Positions 1-5,665 of a stretch of DNA of 6,978 bases are shown one piece after another. The DNA is taken from assembly GCA_036444495.1 (NCBI GenBank), contig JAZGBC010000007.1, positions 1 through 6,978 of the forward strand, given 5' to 3'. Both the position numbers and the translations under genes were made by a program. The notes below the pieces were generated by a model that was not told where the DNA came from, searched no databases, and worked only from the letters and a program-made list of their open reading frames with translations. The first letter of the stretch is position 1. Each line of letters opens with the position of its first letter. This stretch comes from JAZGBC01 sp036444495. GTDB lineage: Bacteria; Pseudomonadota; Alphaproteobacteria; Kiloniellales; J153.

Positions 1-1449
1 CTGCTCATGCCCGTGGCGCTGCAATCGGCGCGCAAGGTCAAGCGCTCGGCCGCGCTGATCCTCATGCCGCTCAGCTTCGGCTCGATCCTGGGCGGGTTGG
101 TGACGCTCATCGGCACGCCGCCCAACATCATCGTCGCGACCTACCGCGGCGAGATCACGGGCGTGGCCTTCGGCATGTTCGACTTTACGCCCGTGGGCGC
201 GGTGACCGCGCTCGCCGGCGTGCTCTTCGTGGCGCTCATCGGCTGGCGCCTGGTGCCCAAGGCGGCGCAGGCGCGGGCGGTGTCGGAAGAGATTTTCGAC
301 ATCGAGAACTATGTGACCGAAACACGCATCCCCGAGGGAAGCGCGGCCATCGGCATGACGCTCAGGCAGATCGACAAGCGCACCAAGGACATCGACGCTC
401 TCATCGTCGGCTTCGTGCGTGGCGAGCGCACCTACCGGGCCATGGCCGCCTGGGGCCCCATGCGGGCGGGCGACGGCCTGGTCATCGAGGCCGCCCCGGA
501 CGAGATCGACAAGTTCGTGACCGCGCTCGGTTTGGAGTTGGCCGGCAAGAAGGAGGGCGATAAGGAGGCCAAGAAAAGCCGGCTGCAGGCCGACGAGAGC
601 GCGGTGGTGGAGGCGGTGATCGCGCCGCGCTCGCGCCTGGAGGGCTGGACCGTCCAGTCCCAGCGCCTGATCGGACGCCACGGCTTCACCCTGCTCGCCG
701 TCTCGCGCCAGGGCCGGCCCTACCGCGGACGGCTGTTGACCTTCCAGTTCCGCCTCGGCGACGTGCTGCTGCTGCACGGGCCCGCCGAGCGGGTGCCCGA
801 GGCGATCGCCGCCTTCGGCTGCCTGCCGCTCGCCGAGCGGGGCCTGACCCACGGCAAGCGCGGCAAGGCGCCGCAACTCATCGCCATCTTCGCCGCCGCC
901 ATCGCCGCCGCCACCTTCGGCCTGCTGCCCATCCAGGTCGCCCTGGGGGCGGCGGTGGCGCTCGTGATCCTGGGCGGGCTCCTGCCGCTCAGGGAGCTCT
1001 ACGACAGCGTGGACTGGCCGGTCATCGTGCTCCTGGGCGCGCTCATTCCCGTGGGCGGGGCGCTGGAGAGGACCGGCGCGACCCAGGTGATCGCCGACTT
1101 CATCCTGACGGCTACCGCCGGCGGCTCGGCGGTCCTGGTGCTGGTGCTGCTCATGGTGGTGACCATGACGCTGAGCGACATCCTGAACAACGCCGCCACC
1201 GCGGTGGTCATGGCGCCCATCGCCGTGGGCATCGCCGAGCGCCTGGGGGTGAACGCCGACCCCTTCCTTATGGCGGTGGCGGTGGGGGCCTCCTGCGCGT
1301 TTCTCACCCCCATCGGGCACCAGAACAACGCGCTCGTCATGGGCCCCGGCGGCTACCGCTTCGGCGACTACTGGCGCATGGGCCTGCCGCTGGAGGTGCT
1401 CATCGTGGCGGTATCCGTGCCCATGATCCTCATCGTCTGGCCGCTTTAG
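1..1449 (+). CDS. SLC13/DASS-family permease with two RCK_C (TrkA-C) domains, 5' end outside window
   Basis: Inner-membrane transporter of the SLC13 (divalent anion:Na+ symporter, ArsB/NhaD-like) superfamily; substrate unknown, with sulfate, dicarboxylates or another anion possible. The frame is open from base 1, so the start is upstream. Residues are numbered from the ATG at 7. Residues 15-44 hold the family signature, with GG at 29-30 followed by TLIGTPPN (33-40). A membrane segment lies at about 61-83. A soluble insert at about 95-280 contains two RCK_C-like units (about 100-178 and 196-275) joined by a charged Lys/Glu linker (180-195). Membrane helices resume at about 288-330, 337-352, 372-388 and 460-478, with the second-half signature LNNAATAVVMAPIA at 393-406 and a TPIGHQNN loop at 434-441. 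About 480 residues are visible, versus roughly 590 usual for this architecture, so about 100 residues are missing upstream. The RCK_C units suggest ligand-gated control (known of the family, inferred here). Family call firm, substrate not. Confidence 0.93.
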   Translation: MLMPVALQSARKVKRSAALILMPLSFGSILGGLVTLIGTPPNIIVATYRGEITGVAFGMFDFTPVGAVTALAGVLFVALIGWRLVPKAAQARAVSEEIFDIENYVTETRIPEGSAAIGMTLRQIDKRTKDIDALIVGFVRGERTYRAMAAWGPMRAGDGLVIEAAPDEIDKFVTALGLELAGKKEGDKEAKKSRLQADESAVVEAVIAPRSRLEGWTVQSQRLIGRHGFTLLAVSRQGRPYRGRLLTFQFRLGDVLLLHGPAERVPEAIAAFGCLPLAERGLTHGKRGKAPQLIAIFAAAIAAATFGLLPIQVALGAAVALVILGGLLPLRELYDSVDWPVIVLLGALIPVGGALERTGATQVIADFILTATAGGSAVLVLVLLMVVTMTLSDILNNAATAVVMAPIAVGIAERLGVNADPFLMAVAVGASCAFLTPIGHQNNALVMGPGGYRFGDYWRMGLPLEVLIVAVSVPMILIVWPL

Positions 1450-1656
1450 GGGGCCCTACGCCGCCCGCCGCCGGCACTCCGAAGCGTTTTGGATTGCCTA
1501 GGCGCGGGCGGCAATCTGGCACCCCATGAGGCGGTAGATGTAGGACGATATATCCCTTCAAACTTCGTGGAAATGCCGCACTTAACGGCTGTTGCGGGCG
1601 GTTCGATTGTTGTTGTACGCTTGATTTTAGGGGACACCAGCGGCGAGGAGGGAACA
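1450..1656. other. Intergenic gap with a stem-loop, no gene supported
   Basis: This stretch separates the permease stop from the lipoprotein operon. The downstream frame stays open back to an ATG at 1489, but no ribosome-binding site precedes that codon, and the translation before 1657 lacks a signal-peptide character that would replace the good one starting at 1657. A perfect 7-bp inverted repeat, GATTGCC (1492-1498) and GGCAATC (1510-1516), encloses an 11-nt loop. No T run follows it, so it is not a typical intrinsic terminator. An operon promoter must lie here or further upstream, but I could not pick convincing -35/-10 boxes; GATATATC near 1548-1555 is only suggestive. Confidence 0.5.
1646..1651 (+). 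promoter_or_regulatory. Ribosome-binding site that decides the start at 1657
   Basis: AGGAGG lies 5 nt before ATG 1657. This strong Shine-Dalgarno match, together with the lipoprotein signal that begins at this ATG, is why 1657 was chosen over the in-frame ATG at 1489. Confidence 0.8.
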
Positions 1657-2412
1657 ATGACATCGCTGGCCGGACAGGGAGAGTACGCGGGAATCCGGCG
1701 CTGCGCCGCGGGTGCGGCGCGGATCCTGATTGTTGTAGCGGTCGGCCTATATCTGACCGCCTGCGCCCAAACGAAGGCATTCGTCCAGAGCAAGGATTTT
1801 GAGCGGCCGAGCGAGACGGTTCGCGTTTTGCTCATGCCGCCGGACGTGGAGCTTTACGAGCTCACCACCGCGGGCATGCTGGAGCCGAAAGCGGACTGGA
1901 CGGAATCGGCCAAGACCAACGTCGCTTACGCGTTCGAATCGATTCTTCAGGAAAGACAGGCGAATCTTCTATTTTACGATTCGGCAGCGGGGAAGCTGGC
2001 CTTCGACGACGCCCATTTGCAAGCGATCAAGCTGCATAGCGCCGTCGGAAACTCAATTCTGCTACATAAATACCTGCCGCAGATGGCGCTGCCGACCAAG
2101 AAGGAAACCTTCGACTGGACCCTGGGCGAGGCGGCCACGGCGCTGAGGGATACCTATGACGCCGACTACGCGTTGTTCATCCATTTTCGCGAGAGTTTTT
2201 CCAGCGCCGGGCGGGCGACGCTCATCATAGTTGGTGCGCTGTTGGGCGTCGGCGTTCGGGGCGGCAGCCAAGTGGGGTTTGCCTCACTCGTCGATCTGCG
2301 CAGCGGCGACATCGTCTGGTTCAACCGCCTGGCAAGTGGAACAGGTGATCTGCGAAAGGCGGACCTAGCCCGCGGTGCGTCGGAGAAGTTGCTAACCGAG
2401 TTTCCACTATGA
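1657..2412 (+). CDS. Uncharacterised lipoprotein, first gene of lipoprotein/M48 operon
   Basis: A 251-residue protein I cannot assign to a named family. It starts with a basic stretch (R14, R15, R22), then a hydrophobic core at 23-33 and a lipobox LTAC ending at Cys36. The residue after Cys is Ala, so by the E. coli rule (no Asp at +2) outer-membrane sorting is predicted. The mature part has a conserved-looking block PPDVELYEL (61-69) continuing to EPKADWTESA (76-85). A Gly-rich hydrophobic stretch at about 187-212 is followed by SLVDLRSGDIVWF (210-222), a pattern often seen near the C terminus of envelope lipoproteins with a strand-rich fold. The hydrophobic stretch could be a buried strand or a membrane-interacting segment. 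The stop overlaps the next start (ATGA, 2409-2412), implying translational coupling with the M48 protease. GC is locally low (26 of 60 bases at 1921-1980), compared with 72% in the permease. Reality of the gene is well supported by signal, ribosome site and coupling; function is unknown. Confidence 0.85.
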   Translation: MTSLAGQGEYAGIRRCAAGAARILIVVAVGLYLTACAQTKAFVQSKDFERPSETVRVLLMPPDVELYELTTAGMLEPKADWTESAKTNVAYAFESILQERQANLLFYDSAAGKLAFDDAHLQAIKLHSAVGNSILLHKYLPQMALPTKKETFDWTLGEAATALRDTYDADYALFIHFRESFSSAGRATLIIVGALLGVGVRGGSQVGFASLVDLRSGDIVWFNRLASGTGDLRKADLARGASEKLLTEFPL

Positions 2413-3602
2413 AACCTGCCAGGGTTTCTTTTGTGAGACGCGCCAAGAAGGCAACTGTATTCGCCGCTTTCTGCCTTTTCGTCGCGGGCTGCGCCACGGC
2501 CCCGCTCCAGGATCTCAAGCCCGGCGAGCGCCCGGCGCTCGAAACCGACGAGGCCGGATTCTGGATGGTCACGGACCGGATCGAAGCAAAGCTGAGTACG
2601 TCGGGACGTATCGTGAAGGATCCCAAAATAAATGCCTACGTGCGCGGCATCATTTGCCGCCTGACGCCGGAGCACTGCGCCAATATTCGCCTCTATGTGG
2701 TGCGCACGCCCAACTTCAACGCCTCCATGATGCCGAACGGCGCCATGCAGGTCTGGACCGGCGCGATCCTGCGCTCGCGCAACGAGGCGCAACTGGCCTA
2801 CGTCATCGGCCACGAGCTGTCCCATTACCTGCGCCGTCATACGATCCAGCAGTGGCGTGATGCCCGAGCCAAGACCGATGCGCTCGCATTTTTCCAACTC
2901 GCCACCGCCCTGGCCGGCGTCCCAGTCGTGGGAATGGTCGTACAAATAGCGACCATGGCGGGACATTTCGGATTTACGCGCGACCAGGAACGCGAGTCCG
3001 ACCGCCTCGGCTTCGAGATGATGGTTCAGGCCGGCTACGATCCGCGCGAGGCTGCTAAAGTCTGGGAGGCGCTGCTGGAGGAAAAGGATGCTTCCGACGA
3101 GCCGAAGAAGCTGATCTTCTTCTCGACCCATCCGGCCAGCGAGGAGCGGGAAAAAACCCTGGCCAAGATGGCCGAGGAGCTGGGCGATAACGGCGGCCTC
3201 GTCGGCAAGGACAAGTTGGCGGCCGTGACCTCGATTTACCGCGGCAAGTGGCTACGGGACGAGCTGCGGCACCGCGACTACCCGCGCCTGGAGGTCGTAA
3301 TCAAGCAACAGATCGAGTCCTGGGGCCAGCAGGGCACGCTGCATTACTTTCAGGGCGAACTCTACCGCCTGAGGGGCGAGGAGGAGGATGCGGCCAAGGC
3401 CGTGGCCGCTTACCAGGAAGCACTCTCGACGAACGATCCGCCAGCCCAGACGCACCGGGCACTCGGGCTGGTCTATTGGTCCATGGACAGGCCCGCCGAA
3501 GCCCGTGCCGCCTTCGAGAATTACCTCCTGGCCGACCCGGCGGCCGATGACCGGCCGATGATCGAAAGTTACATCCAGCAAATAAAGGGAGGCGTGTCAT
3601 GA
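2409..3602 (+). CDS. M48-family zinc metalloprotease lipoprotein with C-terminal TPR-like helices
   Basis: A 397-residue membrane-anchored protease, probably acting in the periplasm at the outer membrane. The signal peptide has basic residues at 10-14, a hydrophobic core at 15-26 and lipobox VAGC with Cys28; Ala at +2 predicts outer-membrane sorting. The M48 domain spans about 50-255. It has the substrate-groove strand NASMMPNGAM (104-113), the zinc motif HELSH (135-139, bases 2811-2825), the likely third ligand Glu194 in ERESD with Asp198 (the E-x-x-x-D pattern of BepA-type enzymes), and the later THP motif at 240-242. A hydrophobic helix-like stretch lies at 157-185. Residues about 310-380 form two TPR-like helical hairpins. 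BepA and LoiP/YcaL are the nearest well-known relatives; BepA also pairs an M48 domain with TPRs, but here the enzyme is lipidated, as LoiP is. All catalytic residues are present. The start overlaps the preceding stop, and the next gene overlaps this stop. The Shine-Dalgarno upstream is poor, in keeping with coupled translation. Likely role: cleavage of misassembled envelope proteins (inference). Confidence 0.95.
   Translation: MKPARVSFVRRAKKATVFAAFCLFVAGCATAPLQDLKPGERPALETDEAGFWMVTDRIEAKLSTSGRIVKDPKINAYVRGIICRLTPEHCANIRLYVVRTPNFNASMMPNGAMQVWTGAILRSRNEAQLAYVIGHELSHYLRRHTIQQWRDARAKTDALAFFQLATALAGVPVVGMVVQIATMAGHFGFTRDQERESDRLGFEMMVQAGYDPREAAKVWEALLEEKDASDEPKKLIFFSTHPASEEREKTLAKMAEELGDNGGLVGKDKLAAVTSIYRGKWLRDELRHRDYPRLEVVIKQQIESWGQQGTLHYFQGELYRLRGEEEDAAKAVAAYQEALSTNDPPAQTHRALGLVYWSMDRPAEARAAFENYLLADPAADDRPMIESYIQQIKGGVS
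3585..3592 (+). promoter_or_regulatory. Ribosome-binding site of the third operon gene
   Basis: AAGGGAGG lies 6 nt before ATG 3599, inside the end of the M48 gene. It supports this start and suggests independent as well as coupled initiation. Confidence 0.7.
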
Positions 3603-4168
3603 AACGGCACCTTCTGATTGCCGTCCTGCTCCTGGCGCTGAGCGCCTGCGCACAGTACTCGCTCGTAGAAGCAAAAAAGCAGGAGATCGGGGGTGCCTAC
3701 ACGGTCGAGGCGCAGATCGCCTGGAACAAGAGCAGCGAAGGGAAGCTTGAGATCTGGACCGTAGACGGCCCCTCGCTCAACGCGGTCCGTTTCTTCAAGG
3801 GGCTGGGCGACGGCGACGCACTGTTCAAAATTCCGCGGAAAACCAAGGAGGAGGCGAAACTTCCCACTTACCGCAGCGGAATGACGCCGAATGACGTCAT
3901 GGACCTGGTGGCCGACAGCGTCGCGCGCATCGGCGCCAACGACGTGCAGACAAGGAACTTGCGCCCCATAGATTTTGGAGGAAATCCTGGCTTCCGCTTC
4001 GAGGTGACTTTCTATTCCAGCGACGGCTTGGAGCTCGATGGATTGGTCGCCGGCGCCATCGTCGAGGAGAAGCTGCACATGATCATGTATACCGGCGCGC
4101 GCCTGCACTACTTCCCAAAGTACAAGGAAGATGTAGAGCGGCTCATCGGCTCGGTCGAGATGATCTAA
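3599..4168 (+). CDS. Uncharacterised lipoprotein, third gene of lipoprotein/M48 operon
   Basis: A 189-residue protein of unknown family. It has a compact signal peptide (K2, R3, hydrophobic 5-14) and lipobox LSAC with Cys17; Ala follows, so outer-membrane sorting is predicted. The mature part alternates short hydrophobic strands with polar turns (EAQIAWN 37-43, KLEIWTV 49-55, GFRFEVTFYSSDGL 131-144, LHMIMYTGA 159-167). It ends with YFPKYKEDVERLIGSVEM (171-188), a terminal helix followed by a strand. This strand-rich layout with a terminal 'xxVxxLIxSV' helix recalls PsbP/Mog1-like small domains, but that is a fold guess by eye. It begins inside the M48 gene stop (ATGA overlap at 3599-3602) and has its own Shine-Dalgarno. 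It is the last gene before the convergent Sel1 gene, so it ends the operon. GC of a 120-base sample (3661-3780) is 59%, lower than the permease. The gene is well supported; a role as partner, adaptor or substrate of the protease is inferred from position only. Confidence 0.88.
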   Translation: MKRHLLIAVLLLALSACAQYSLVEAKKQEIGGAYTVEAQIAWNKSSEGKLEIWTVDGPSLNAVRFFKGLGDGDALFKIPRKTKEEAKLPTYRSGMTPNDVMDLVADSVARIGANDVQTRNLRPIDFGGNPGFRFEVTFYSSDGLELDGLVAGAIVEEKLHMIMYTGARLHYFPKYKEDVERLIGSVEMI

Positions 4169-4204
4169 AGGCCGAATCTAGTCCGGCGACCGTGCCGGCC
4201 CGCC

Positions 4205-4221
4205 GCCCGATCAGGGCTTTT
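4205..4221 (+). terminator. Weak candidate intrinsic terminator of the lipoprotein operon
   Basis: GCCC (4205-4208), loop GATCA, GGGC (4214-4217), then TTTT (4218-4221). It sits 37 nt after the operon stop and overlaps the 3' end of the convergent Sel1 gene. The stem is only 4 bp and the T run short, so it may be chance or act only weakly. Confidence 0.25.
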
Positions 4222-4765
4222 CCCCGGCTCCCTCCGCCCGCCATTTCACGGCCAGGCGCCGGGCCTCGGCGAGCTGTTCGGCGGTCATGAAGGCGGCCAT
4301 CATGGTGCGCAGCTCGATGGCCTGATCGCGCCGCTGGCCGTGGCCGAAGCGGCTCGCCGCCAGGTCGAACCAGGCATAGGCCTTGACGTAGTCCCGGGGC
4401 ACGCCGAGTCCCTTGATGTAGAGCAGGCCAAGGGTGCTCTGGGCCCGGGCGTTGCCCTGCGCGGCGGCCTTGTCCAGCCAGCGCACGGCCTCGGCATAGT
4501 CCTCGGGCTCGGCTCGTCCGCTGGCATAGGCCACGCCCAACTCGAACTGTGCCTTGGAATCGCCGCGCAACGCCTGCGGCAGCCATTTGCGGAATATCTC
4601 GGCCTTCTGGTCCAGCCGGTCGGTGACCTTGCCGTCGCCCAGATCGGCCCGGGCCGCCTCGCCCGCGGCCAGAAGAACGAGGACCGCGAGAGCGATCCAC
4701 CAGGGGGCCAGGGCCCACCGGCGATTCCGTCGTCTCGCGTATTTCTTAGACTCAGACCCTGTCAC
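4211..4765 (-). CDS. Exported Sel1-like repeat protein
   Basis: A 184-residue protein predicted to be exported. It starts with a basic N-terminus (K7, K8, R11-R13, R15, R16), a hydrophobic segment at 21-34 and a plausible signal peptidase I site after AARA (37-40). Two Sel1 repeats follow: about 69-104, with AQFELGVAYASG (72-83), and about 105-140, with AQSTLGLLYIKGLGV (108-122). Each ends in a W-x-x-x-AA helix (W96, W132). A less regular helical tail runs at 144-178. Sel1 repeats are TPR-like solenoids that bind proteins; no enzymatic domain is visible. The start is GTG (4765-4763), because an in-frame TAG lies three codons upstream and no ATG occurs before residue 155. CTG one codon earlier after the TAG is possible but less likely. 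The ribosome site is imperfect (GGTAGGG). The gene follows mlaC by 68 bp on the same strand and may be co-transcribed with it. It converges on the lipoprotein operon with 42 bp between stops. Confidence 0.88.
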   Translation of the reverse strand: MTGSESKKYARRRNRRWALAPWWIALAVLVLLAAGEAARADLGDGKVTDRLDQKAEIFRKWLPQALRGDSKAQFELGVAYASGRAEPEDYAEAVRWLDKAAAQGNARAQSTLGLLYIKGLGVPRDYVKAYAWFDLAASRFGHGQRRDQAIELRTMMAAFMTAEQLAEARRLAVKWRAEGAGEKP

Positions 4766-4773
4766 CAGACCCT
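4753..4773 (-). repeat. 8-bp direct repeat straddling the Sel1 gene start
   Basis: On the plus strand CAGACCCT occurs at 4753-4760 and again at 4766-4773, separated by GTCAC. Read on the gene strand, AGGGTCTG lies immediately before and just after the GTG start codon, with a 13-bp period. It could be an operator or translation-control site, or chance. Confidence 0.4.
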
Positions 4774-4804
4774 ACCTAACCCGTCTTCCCCAAGACGTCA
4801 TGCC

Positions 4805-4828
4805 GGCGCCCCCCAAGGCGCCCCCAAA
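4805..4828. repeat. GC-rich repeat between mlaC and the Sel1 gene
   Basis: GGCGCCCCCCAA (4805-4816) is followed directly by the near copy GGCGCCCCCAAA (4817-4828). Because GGCGCC is self-complementary, the two copies (4805-4810 and 4817-4822) can also form a 6-bp hairpin with a 6-nt loop in the RNA of either strand. On the minus strand no T run follows, so it is not a typical intrinsic terminator. It could reduce read-through or shield the mlaC mRNA end. Confidence 0.4.
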
Positions 4829-4833
4829 ATAGC

Positions 4834-5499
4834 CTAGTTCGCCGCGGCGATGGTCCCCACGTGGCGCGTCTTCTCGCGCAGCGCCTGAAACAGGCTGTCG
4901 ATGCGGCCGCCGTTGGCGCGCACCACGGCGGTGAACTCGGAACGCTGGGAGAGCGCCATGCTCATGCCCTCGACCAGGAAGTCCACGATGCGCCACTTGC
5001 CGTCCACGCGCAGAAGCCGCCAGTCCAGCAGGATGGGCTCGCCCTCGCTGCGCACCATGCGGGTGCTGACCGTTGCGATCCGCTCGTCCTTGCGGCGCAC
5101 GTTCTTCACCTCGATCTTCTCGTCGGAATAGGAGTCCAGCTTGCGCCAGTAGGTCACGAGGATGTAGTCCTCGAACAGGCGCTCGTATTCGGCGCGCTGC
5201 TCGGGCGTGATCTTGGCCCAGTAGCGGCCCAGGACGAAACGCGCGATGCGCGGCACGTCGAAGCCCTCGGTCAGCAGACGGCGGACCTCCTGCGCCTTCC
5301 GCTCGGGGCTGAGGGCCTGATCGCCCAGCACGGCGACCGCCTTGGCGCTGAAGTCCTGCACGAAGCCGGCCGGATCCTCGGCCCCCGTCGCCTGGGCCCG
5401 CGGCGCGCCGGCCGAAAGCACCAGCCCGAGCGCCATTATGGCGGCCAGCCCGGCGATGACGCCTCTGCGCGCCATGGAAAAATTCTCGCGTGTCGCCAT
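4834..5499 (-). CDS. mlaC: MlaC/Ttg2D-family periplasmic phospholipid-binding protein
   Basis: A 221-residue periplasmic carrier of the Mla pathway, which shuttles phospholipids between the outer-membrane MlaA complex and the inner-membrane MlaFEDB ABC transporter. The signal peptide has R11 and R12, a hydrophobic core at 14-30 and probable cleavage after PRAQA (33-37). The MlaC domain fills about 43-210. Family landmarks are GFDVPRIARFVLGRYW (79-94), the helix TPEQRAEYERLFEDYI (98-113), the strand LLDWRLLRVDGKWRIVDF (157-174) and the closing VEGMSM (176-181) before a C-terminal helix that ends in SLFQALREK (202-210). The start at 5499 was chosen over the longer frame from 5637 because GGGGAGGG (5504-5511) lies 4 nt upstream and a proper signal peptide follows. 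No mlaF, mlaE, mlaD or mlaA is in view, so the gene is detached from the usual operon here. HpnM, the hopanoid-cluster member of the same family, is the main alternative identity; no hpn gene is visible to support it. Confidence 0.93.
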   Translation of the reverse strand: MATRENFSMARRGVIAGLAAIMALGLVLSAGAPRAQATGAEDPAGFVQDFSAKAVAVLGDQALSPERKAQEVRRLLTEGFDVPRIARFVLGRYWAKITPEQRAEYERLFEDYILVTYWRKLDSYSDEKIEVKNVRRKDERIATVSTRMVRSEGEPILLDWRLLRVDGKWRIVDFLVEGMSMALSQRSEFTAVVRANGGRIDSLFQALREKTRHVGTIAAAN

Positions 5500-5630
5500 G
5501 ATGCCCTCCCCGGCTGTTCGACCCGATACATCCCCCTCGCAGATAGAGCGCTCTTCTGCGCCCAGAGGCGCGCAATAGCGGTGGGGGAAGTAGATGTAAT
5601 TCCTGCGTCCTGAAAAAACTCGCGATGTTA
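5500..5630 (-). promoter_or_regulatory. Predicted long 5' leader of mlaC
   Basis: If transcription begins near 5630, the mlaC mRNA has a leader of about 130 nt. It contains a 5-bp hairpin (GCGCC and GGCGC, plus-strand 5558-5562 and 5567-5571, loop of 4), a perfect 10-bp palindrome AGAGCGCTCT (5545-5554) and the ribosome site GGGGAGGG (5504-5511). No known riboswitch was recognised. The in-frame ATG at 5637 lies at or above the predicted transcription start, which argues further against the longer protein. Confidence 0.4.
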
Positions 5631-5636
5631 CAAGCA

Positions 5637-5665
5637 ATAATACCGCATATTTAAAAAAGCATCAA
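5637..5665 (-). promoter_or_regulatory. Candidate sigma70 promoter for mlaC
   Basis: On the minus strand TTGATG (5665-5660) is followed by exactly 17 nt and then TATTAT (5642-5637). That is 4 of 6 and 5 of 6 matches to TTGACA and TATAAT at the ideal spacing. The spacer is AT-rich. The predicted start of transcription is around 5630. Hexamer matches are easy to find in AT-rich DNA, which limits confidence. Confidence 0.5.

Noticed and set aside
1447..1458. TAGGGGGCCCTA palindrome at the permease stop as a terminator
   Set aside because: The loop would be only 2 nt and no T run follows.
1489..1656. Longer N-terminus of the first lipoprotein from ATG 1489
   Set aside because: No ribosome site precedes it, while ATG 1657 has AGGAGG 5 nt upstream and begins a proper lipoprotein signal peptide.
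2166..3131. Long minus-strand open frame of 321 codons antisense to the M48 gene
   Set aside because: It lies opposite a gene with clear catalytic motifs and a lipoprotein signal, and its translation shows no recognisable motif or signal. Long antisense frames are common in GC-rich DNA.
4772..5575. Minus-strand 267-codon frame overlapping mlaC in another frame
   Set aside because: Its translation is Arg/Gly/Ala-rich low-complexity sequence typical of a shifted GC-rich frame; mlaC itself shows full family motifs in the other frame.
5500..5637. Longer MlaC start at 5637
   Set aside because: The 46 extra residues place the signal peptide deep inside the protein, and the start coincides with the predicted -10 box. 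ATG 5499 has GGGGAGGG upstream.
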